Origin: Arthrobacter sp. Y81 | Lineage (GTDB): Bacteria > Actinomycetota > Actinomycetes > Actinomycetales > Micrococcaceae | DNA: 64,000 nucleotides | Reading direction: 5' to 3' | NCBI RefSeq assembly: GCF_002929335.1 | Contig: NZ_PJIL01000017.1 | Coordinates: 1-64,000 of the forward strand | Part shown: positions 59,363 to 64,000 of the stretch, in pieces | Position numbering within the stretch: position 1 is the first letter of the stretch | Layout: every line of letters starts with the position of its first letter | The notes under the pieces: model-generated | What the model was told of the DNA's origin: nothing | What the model saw: the letters and a program-made list of their open reading frames with translations, nothing else | The model's database searches: none | Position numbers and translations under genes: made by a program

Positions 59363-59791
59363 ATGTTTCTTGGCACTCACTCGCCGCGTTTGGACGAAAA
59401 GGGGCGGATCATCCTCCCAGCGAAGTTCCGTGAGGAACTTGCCAGCGGACTGGTACTCACAAGGGGCCAGGAACGTTGCATATACGTCTTCAGTGAGCGG
59501 GAATTCGGACGGATTCACGAGCAAATGCGGGAGGCGCCCATCTCCTCCAAGCAGACTCGTGACTACATCCGGGTTTTCCTCTCTGGAGCCTCGGACGAGG
59601 TACCTGACAAGCAGGGGCGCGTGACTATTCCTCCCGCACTCCGGGCATATGCAGGTCTTGGCAGGGAGCTCGCCGTCATTGGCGCCGGCTCCCGGGCGGA
59701 GATCTGGGATGCCCAGGCCTGGAATGAGTACCTGGCGGAGAAGGAAACCTCCTTCTCCGAAACCGACGACGCCATCCCGGGAATCTTCTGA
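59363..59791 (+). CDS. mraZ: Transcriptional regulator MraZ
   Basis: A 142-residue protein with two SpoVT/AbrB-like domains: FLGTHSPRLDEKGRIILPAKFRE (residues 2-24) and SDEVPDKQGRVTIPPALRAYAGL (about 74-97), each with the DxxGR-(I/V) motif. First gene of the dcw cluster; binds repeats in its own promoter as a ring. The ATG at 59363 gives the standard N-terminus; an upstream in-frame start would add 11 unlike residues. Ribosome binding site GGCGGG is modest. Confidence 0.95.
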   Translation: MFLGTHSPRLDEKGRIILPAKFREELASGLVLTRGQERCIYVFSEREFGRIHEQMREAPISSKQTRDYIRVFLSGASDEVPDKQGRVTIPPALRAYAGLGRELAVIGAGSRAEIWDAQAWNEYLAEKETSFSETDDAIPGIF

Positions 59792-59855
59792 CGCCCGGAG
59801 GCGACGACGGAAGCGTTTCTTGAACGAGATCTCCAGCCGCCCATCCGAACGTTTT

Positions 59856-59880
59856 CCTGGCTCACTTCCCCGGAGCCAGG
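59856..59880 (+). other. Hairpin in the mraZ-rsmH gap
   Basis: An 8-bp stem CCTGGCTC/GAGCCAGG with a 9-nt loop in the 167-nt space between mraZ and rsmH. No T-run; could be an attenuator or merely structure. Confidence 0.35.
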
Positions 59881-59958
59881 CGGGCGCTGGGATAGGCGCG
59901 GATGGGGATCTGGCTTAAGAAACACCCCCGAGGCACAACGGCAAGAAAGGACAACGGT

Positions 59959-60957
59959 ATGAGCGATCCCAACCAGCCAAAACCCACGTCCGAACGCCAT
60001 GTACCGGTCCTCAAGGACCGGTGCATCAATTTGTTGGCCCCGGGTATCGAGGCAGCCCGCCAACGCGGCGACAGCCCCGTGGTCATCGATGCAACCCTCG
60101 GGATGGGCGGCCACTCCGAAGCCCTGCTCCAGCGGTTCCCGGACCTCCACCTGATCGGAATCGACCGCGACGAGGAAGCGCTGGCCCTCGCCGGCGAGCG
60201 TTTGAAAGCCTTCGCCGGCCGGACTGACCTGGTGCACGCTGTCTACGACGAAATCCCCGATGTTCTCCGGGAGCTTGGCGTCACCGAGGTCCACGGCGTG
60301 CTCATGGACCTGGGGGTTTCCTCCCTGCAGCTCGACGAGCGTGAGCGCGGGTTTGCCTACTCTTTTGATGCGCCCCTGGACATGCGCATGGACACGAGCC
60401 GGGGACAGACGGCCGCGGACGTGGTGAACAACTACAGCGAAGAGGATCTGGTCCGCATCATCCGCAAATGGGGTGAGGAGAAGTTTGCCGGGAGAATCGC
60501 GAACCGCATAGTGGCGGCGCGCGAGGCGAAGCCTTTCGCCACCACGGGCGAACTCGTTGACACCATTCGCGCCGTTGTCCCGTCAGGGGCGGCAAAGACC
60601 GGCGGACACCCTGCCAAGCGGACCTTCCAGGCACTGCGGATCGAAGTCAACGAAGAACTCGATGTGCTGGAGCGCGCGGTGCCTGCTGCCGTGGACGCCC
60701 TGGCCATGGGAGGCCGCGTGGTGGTCATGTCGTACCACTCGCTGGAAGACAAGATCGTCAAGAAGGTCTTCCAAGCCGGCTCAAAGTCGTCGGCGCCGCT
60801 GGGGTTCCCGGTGGAGCTGGAAGAGCACAAGGCCGAACTCAAGACCCTGACCAAGGGCACCGAGGTGCCCACTGCCGACGAAATCGCCGAAAACCCACGC
60901 GCAGCGTCCGCCAGGTTGCGCGCAGTTGAACGAATCAGAGCCAGGAGGGCCGCATGA
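59959..60957 (+). CDS. rsmH: 16S rRNA (cytosine-1402-N4)-methyltransferase
   Basis: A 332-residue methyltransferase (formerly MraW) that N4-methylates C1402 of 16S rRNA. N-terminal HVPVLKDRCINLLAP, SAM motif IDATLGMGGHSEALL, GVLMDLGVSSLQLDERERGFAYSFDAPLDMRMD and GGRVVVMSYHSLEDKIVK are all typical. AAAGGA precedes the ATG at 59959; an in-frame upstream start would add 19 unlike residues. Its end overlaps ftsL (ATGA). Confidence 0.96.
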   Translation: MSDPNQPKPTSERHVPVLKDRCINLLAPGIEAARQRGDSPVVIDATLGMGGHSEALLQRFPDLHLIGIDRDEEALALAGERLKAFAGRTDLVHAVYDEIPDVLRELGVTEVHGVLMDLGVSSLQLDERERGFAYSFDAPLDMRMDTSRGQTAADVVNNYSEEDLVRIIRKWGEEKFAGRIANRIVAAREAKPFATTGELVDTIRAVVPSGAAKTGGHPAKRTFQALRIEVNEELDVLERAVPAAVDALAMGGRVVVMSYHSLEDKIVKKVFQAGSKSSAPLGFPVELEEHKAELKTLTKGTEVPTADEIAENPRAASARLRAVERIRARRAA

Positions 60958-61625
60958 GCACCGCCGCTGCCAAGAACTTCCCAGCCGTGTCCGGCACGGC
61001 GGCCCGTGCCCTCACGGGGCTCAAGCCTGGCGGAGGTTCCGAACGGAAGCTGCGGACGCCGCTGTCGGTAGTCCGCTCCACGCCGCGCAAGCGCCGGGCG
61101 CCCTTCGTTGTGCTCTGCTTCGCCCTGCTGGCTGTTGCTCTGATGGCTGTCCTGGTCCTGAACATCTCCGTCTCCACTGCCCAGTACCAGTTGGTGCAGT
61201 TGCGGAGCGACCAGTCCACGCTGACGAAACAGAACCAGGACCTGACACAGCAGGTCCAGAACTTCGATGCTCCGCAGAACCTGGCTGCCAAGGCCGCAGA
61301 ATTGGGCATGGTTGCTTCCACCGGCAAGGGCCAGATCGACCTGTCCACGTTGACTGTCAGCGGCACCCCCAAACCGGCGGCCAAGGGTGACAAGCCGGGC
61401 GCCGTCATTGCAGCGCCGGCTGTCGCCGGACAGCTCACTGTCGTTCCGCGCGCCACCACCAAGGATCCGCTGGCTGCCCGCAAACCGGCGGAAGCTGAGG
61501 CCGCTAAACAGCCCGCACCTGCGGCACCGGCGGCAGCAGCCCCGGCCGCCGCTGCGCCAAAGCCCGCGGTTGATCTCCACGGAGGTTCCGTTCCGGCGCC
61601 GAAGCAAAAGACGCCGGGACAGTAA
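60954..61625 (+). CDS. ftsL: FtsL-like divisome protein
   Basis: A 223-residue bitopic protein. Cytoplasmic residues 1-49 are basic, TM at about 50-72, a short septum-type coiled coil at 75-105 (LVQLRSDQSTLTKQNQDL), then AQNLA-type sequence (APQNLAAKAAELGMV) as in FtsL, and a long Ala/Pro/Lys tail of about 110 residues. Longer than the usual FtsL because of this tail. Start overlaps the rsmH stop. In the order mraZ-rsmH-ftsL-ftsI this is the standard divisome activator; assignment rests on position plus architecture. Confidence 0.88.
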   Translation: MSTAAAKNFPAVSGTAARALTGLKPGGGSERKLRTPLSVVRSTPRKRRAPFVVLCFALLAVALMAVLVLNISVSTAQYQLVQLRSDQSTLTKQNQDLTQQVQNFDAPQNLAAKAAELGMVASTGKGQIDLSTLTVSGTPKPAAKGDKPGAVIAAPAVAGQLTVVPRATTKDPLAARKPAEAEAAKQPAPAAPAAAAPAAAAPKPAVDLHGGSVPAPKQKTPGQ

Positions 61626-61668
61626 CTGACAGGACTCACCACCAGTACGCAACCAGCAAGGACTCATC

Positions 61669-63471
61669 GTGGCGCAGAGCACGGGCAAGAAGACAACCGC
61701 AAAAGTGCCCAACGCCACCAGGAGGCTCCGCCTCGGACTGGGCATGATGCTGGCACTGTTGCTTGTGGTTGGCGGCAAGCTGTTCATGGTCCAGGGGCTG
61801 GACATCGGCGGGATGGCTGAGGCCGCACTGAACAACCGCCTGACCCCGATCGAGCTCCCTGCCGAACGTGGCAGCATCCTGGACACGAACGGGACGGTCC
61901 TGGCCGACAGCGTGATCCGTTACAACGTGGTGGTGGATCAGCGGGTCAACACCAAGACCGAGTCGTTCAGGCGACTGGACACCGTCGGTGAGAAGGAAGA
62001 GCTCGTTACTGTCTCCAGGGACAAGGGCATCGAGGAGCTGGCCGCTGTCCTGGGACAGAATCCCGAGGACATCAAGGACGCCCTGACGGGGGAGAAGCCC
62101 TATTACATCGTGGCGAAGGACCTCAAGCCCGACATGGAGGACCGGATCTCCAAGCTGCAGATCCCGGGAATAGTCACCGTCGGCACCAGCAAGCGCGTTT
62201 ACCCGAACGGCTCAGTGGCCGGCGGGATCGTCGGATTCCTGCAGGACGGAGCCAGCGGCCAGGCGGGACTGGAACAGACCCAGGACGAAGTCCTCAAGGG
62301 AACTCCCGGCAAGCGGCTTTTCGAAATTGGCGCCGACGGCCTGCGCATCCCGGTGGGCGTGGACGAGTTGACTCCGGCCGTCAACGGCAAGGACATCAGG
62401 CTTACCCTCAATTCGGACCTCCAATACTTCGCGCAGCAGGCCATCCAGAGCCAGTCGGACAAGCTGAGCGCCGAATGGGGCGTCATCATCGTCCAGGACA
62501 TCAAGACCGGCAACATCATCGCCATGGCGGACACCAACGCCCCGGACCCCAACGACCCGGGCAAGGTGGCTGCCAAGGACCGTGGCGTCCGCTCGGTGAC
62601 TGCCGCCTACGAGCCCGGCTCGGTGGAGAAGATGATCACGGCGGCCGCCGTGATCGAAGAGGGCAAGTCCAGCCCGCTCGACCATTTCACTATCCCGTCA
62701 TCCCTTGTAGTGGACGGCCAGGTCTTCACGGACTCCTTCGACCATGGCACCGAGGAACGGACGCTGGCCGGAATCCTTGGCTGGTCCATGAACACCGGAA
62801 CTGTCATGGCGGGTTCGCGCCTCACCAAGGAACAGCGCCACGACTGGCTGCAGAAGTTCGGCATCGGCGAGGCACCCGACATCGGGCTGCCCGCTGAAGC
62901 CGGCGGCATCCTCACCCCGGCCGATCAGTGGGACGGCCGGCAGGAGTACACCGTCCTGTTCGGACAGGGTGTCTCGCAATCCACGCTGCAGACCGTCCGC
63001 GCCTACCAGTCCATTGCCAACGGCGGCGTGATGCTCCAGCCGCGCCTCATTGACAGCTACATCAACCCCGATGGAACCGAGGAAAAGGTCCCCGCGAAGG
63101 AAAGCCGTCAGGTCGTGTCTCCGGAGACCGCGAAGCAGGTGCGGGACATCCTGGAGAGCGCCGTGACCGAGGGCCAGATCAAGGACGCGGCCATTGACGG
63201 GTACCGCGTCGGGGCCAAGACCGGAACGTCCGAATCACCGTGCGACGACGGCAAATCCGGGTACTGCGGGTACACGGCGTCCATGGTGGGGATGGCGCCG
63301 ATGGACGATCCTCGGTTTATTGTTGAAGTTGTCCTGCAGCGCCCCAAAGGCAGCATCTACGGAATCACCAACGGTCCGGTGTTCCGCTCGGTGATGAGCC
63401 AGGTTCTGCGGACTTACAACGTTCCGCCATCAACGGGCGAGCCGGTCAGGCTGCCCCAGTACGTCAAGTAG
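61669..63471 (+). CDS. ftsI: Septal peptidoglycan transpeptidase (PBP3)
   Basis: A 600-residue class B penicillin-binding protein. TM about residues 21-42, pedestal domain with RGSILDTNG (residues 68-76), transpeptidase domain with SxxK at S318-VEK321, SxN at S373-MN375 and KTG at 517-519. The SxxK reads EPGSVEK where many relatives have EPGS(T/V)(F/M)K. Two cysteines (C525, C533) lie just after KTG. GTG start. Cross-links septal wall with FtsW and FtsL. Linked upstream to ftsL and downstream to murE. Confidence 0.95.
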   Translation: MAQSTGKKTTAKVPNATRRLRLGLGMMLALLLVVGGKLFMVQGLDIGGMAEAALNNRLTPIELPAERGSILDTNGTVLADSVIRYNVVVDQRVNTKTESFRRLDTVGEKEELVTVSRDKGIEELAAVLGQNPEDIKDALTGEKPYYIVAKDLKPDMEDRISKLQIPGIVTVGTSKRVYPNGSVAGGIVGFLQDGASGQAGLEQTQDEVLKGTPGKRLFEIGADGLRIPVGVDELTPAVNGKDIRLTLNSDLQYFAQQAIQSQSDKLSAEWGVIIVQDIKTGNIIAMADTNAPDPNDPGKVAAKDRGVRSVTAAYEPGSVEKMITAAAVIEEGKSSPLDHFTIPSSLVVDGQVFTDSFDHGTEERTLAGILGWSMNTGTVMAGSRLTKEQRHDWLQKFGIGEAPDIGLPAEAGGILTPADQWDGRQEYTVLFGQGVSQSTLQTVRAYQSIANGGVMLQPRLIDSYINPDGTEEKVPAKESRQVVSPETAKQVRDILESAVTEGQIKDAAIDGYRVGAKTGTSESPCDDGKSGYCGYTASMVGMAPMDDPRFIVEVVLQRPKGSIYGITNGPVFRSVMSQVLRTYNVPPSTGEPVRLPQYVK

Positions 63472-63548
63472 CACGTCCACAACATCGTACGCATCAGGGG
63501 AACTTCCCCTACGCCCGGTGTGATCCACTAGCACCAACGGAGATCCAC

Positions 63549-64000
63549 TTGTCAGAGCACCATGCCCCAGGCAGCACCGACGCGACGAACGGCACGGAGT
63601 CCGGATCCGGCTTCCGGCCGACGGCCGTTGCCGCGGTGCCCCTGGGCACCATCGGCGAGTCTGTCGGCGTCGTAGTTCCCGGGGCCTCCAGTTCCATACC
63701 CGTCACCGGCATTTCGCTGAACTCGCGAACGGTGCAGCCGGGCGACCTGTACGTCGCGCTGCCCGGCGCAGCCCGGCACGGGGCGGACTTCGTATCCCAG
63801 GCCGTCACGGCGGGGGCGGTTGCGGTCGTGACGGACGACGACGGCGCGCGGCTCCTCGCGCTGTCTGCAGACACTCCCGTGCCGGTCCTGGTGGTTGACC
63901 AGCCCCGCAGCGCCGTCGGGGGCCTCGCGGCGCTGATCTACCAGAGCCGCCCGGAAACGGGCGCCGCTCCGTCACTGTTCGGCGTCACTGGCACCAACGG
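63549..64000 (+). CDS. murE: UDP-N-acetylmuramyl-tripeptide synthetase, 5' part (cut by window end)
   Basis: The first 150 codons, running off the window. SIPVTGISLNSRTVQPGDLYVALPG is the MurE N-terminal domain, and GVTGTNG at the very end begins the ATP-binding loop (normally GTNGKTT). Adds the third amino acid of the stem peptide to UDP-MurNAc-L-Ala-D-Glu; lysine or diaminopimelate cannot be told from this part (Arthrobacter walls usually have lysine). TTG 63549 is chosen because GGAGAT lies 6 nt upstream. 77 nt after ftsI. Confidence 0.92.
   Translation, partial: MSEHHAPGSTDATNGTESGSGFRPTAVAAVPLGTIGESVGVVVPGASSSIPVTGISLNSRTVQPGDLYVALPGAARHGADFVSQAVTAGAVAVVTDDDGARLLALSADTPVPVLVVDQPRSAVGGLAALIYQSRPETGAAPSLFGVTGTN

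Overview
The window comes from a high-GC Gram-positive actinobacterium. Gene content, many GTG starts, leaderless-type starts and gene order best fit Arthrobacter or a close Micrococcaceae relative; this is inferred from synteny and protein style, since no database search was possible. Almost everything is ordinary chromosomal backbone and 58 protein genes (one broken, one cut by the window end) plus one tRNA are supported.

Layout. (1) 0.4-11.3 kb matches the mycobacterial Rv1691-Rv1701 order: disordered/TPR protein, HAD phosphatase, small protein, tlyA, nadK, recN, a DUF2867-like gene on the other strand, pyrG, NUDIX ADP-ribose pyrophosphatase, xerD. (2) 11.4-26.1 kb is an accessory block inserted before the next conserved block: two related ECF sigma/membrane-protein modules (the first sigma gene carries two 1-bp frameshifts) separated by a NUDIX gene; a propionate (2-methylcitrate) cluster gntR-prpD-prpB-prpC with divergent prpE; and a CitA/DcuS-type two-component pair divergent from a DctA transporter. 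(3) 26.2-34.5 kb matches Rv1708-Rv1713: parA-like, scpA, scpB, rluB, tyrA, cmk, plsC, der, then tRNA-Pro(GGG). (4) 34.5-39.6 kb: Fpg/Nei glycosylase, then the Rv1826-Rv1830-like set gcvH, garA-type FHA, MerR, bifunctional nuclease family, MerR, and a second ParA-like ATPase. (5) 39.9-49.5 kb: pyruvate carboxylase, fadD15-like acyl-CoA ligase, ROK glucokinase, a membrane protein, two tandem alpha/beta hydrolases, a PlsC-type acyltransferase. (6) 49.6-58.3 kb: class II DAHP synthase, PknL-type PASTA kinase, LysM-lytic transglycosylase, Rv2175c-type DNA-binding protein, polyprenyl synthase, lipoprotein, dinB. (7) 58.6-64.0 kb: DUF3040 protein and the start of the division/cell-wall (dcw) cluster: mraZ, rsmH, ftsL, ftsI, murE (truncated by the window end).

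How it fits together: the backbone serves cell division, wall growth, chromosome segregation and central carbon flow. PknL-type kinase and GarA-type FHA protein are linked to phospho-signalling; the prp and dct clusters feed propionate and C4-dicarboxylates into the TCA cycle, for which pyruvate carboxylase supplies oxaloacetate. Regulation visible in sequence includes paired GTGTATAC operators between gntR and prpE, three GTGGAG repeats in the mraZ promoter, and about ten genes with a -10 hexamer 6-8 nt before the start codon (predicted leaderless mRNAs).

The least explained part is the ECF pair at 11.4-15.7 kb. Each sigma gene is followed by a single-pass membrane protein with a Ser/Thr/Pro stalk and one or two copies of an outer domain I do not recognise, each copy with two cysteines about 60 residues apart.
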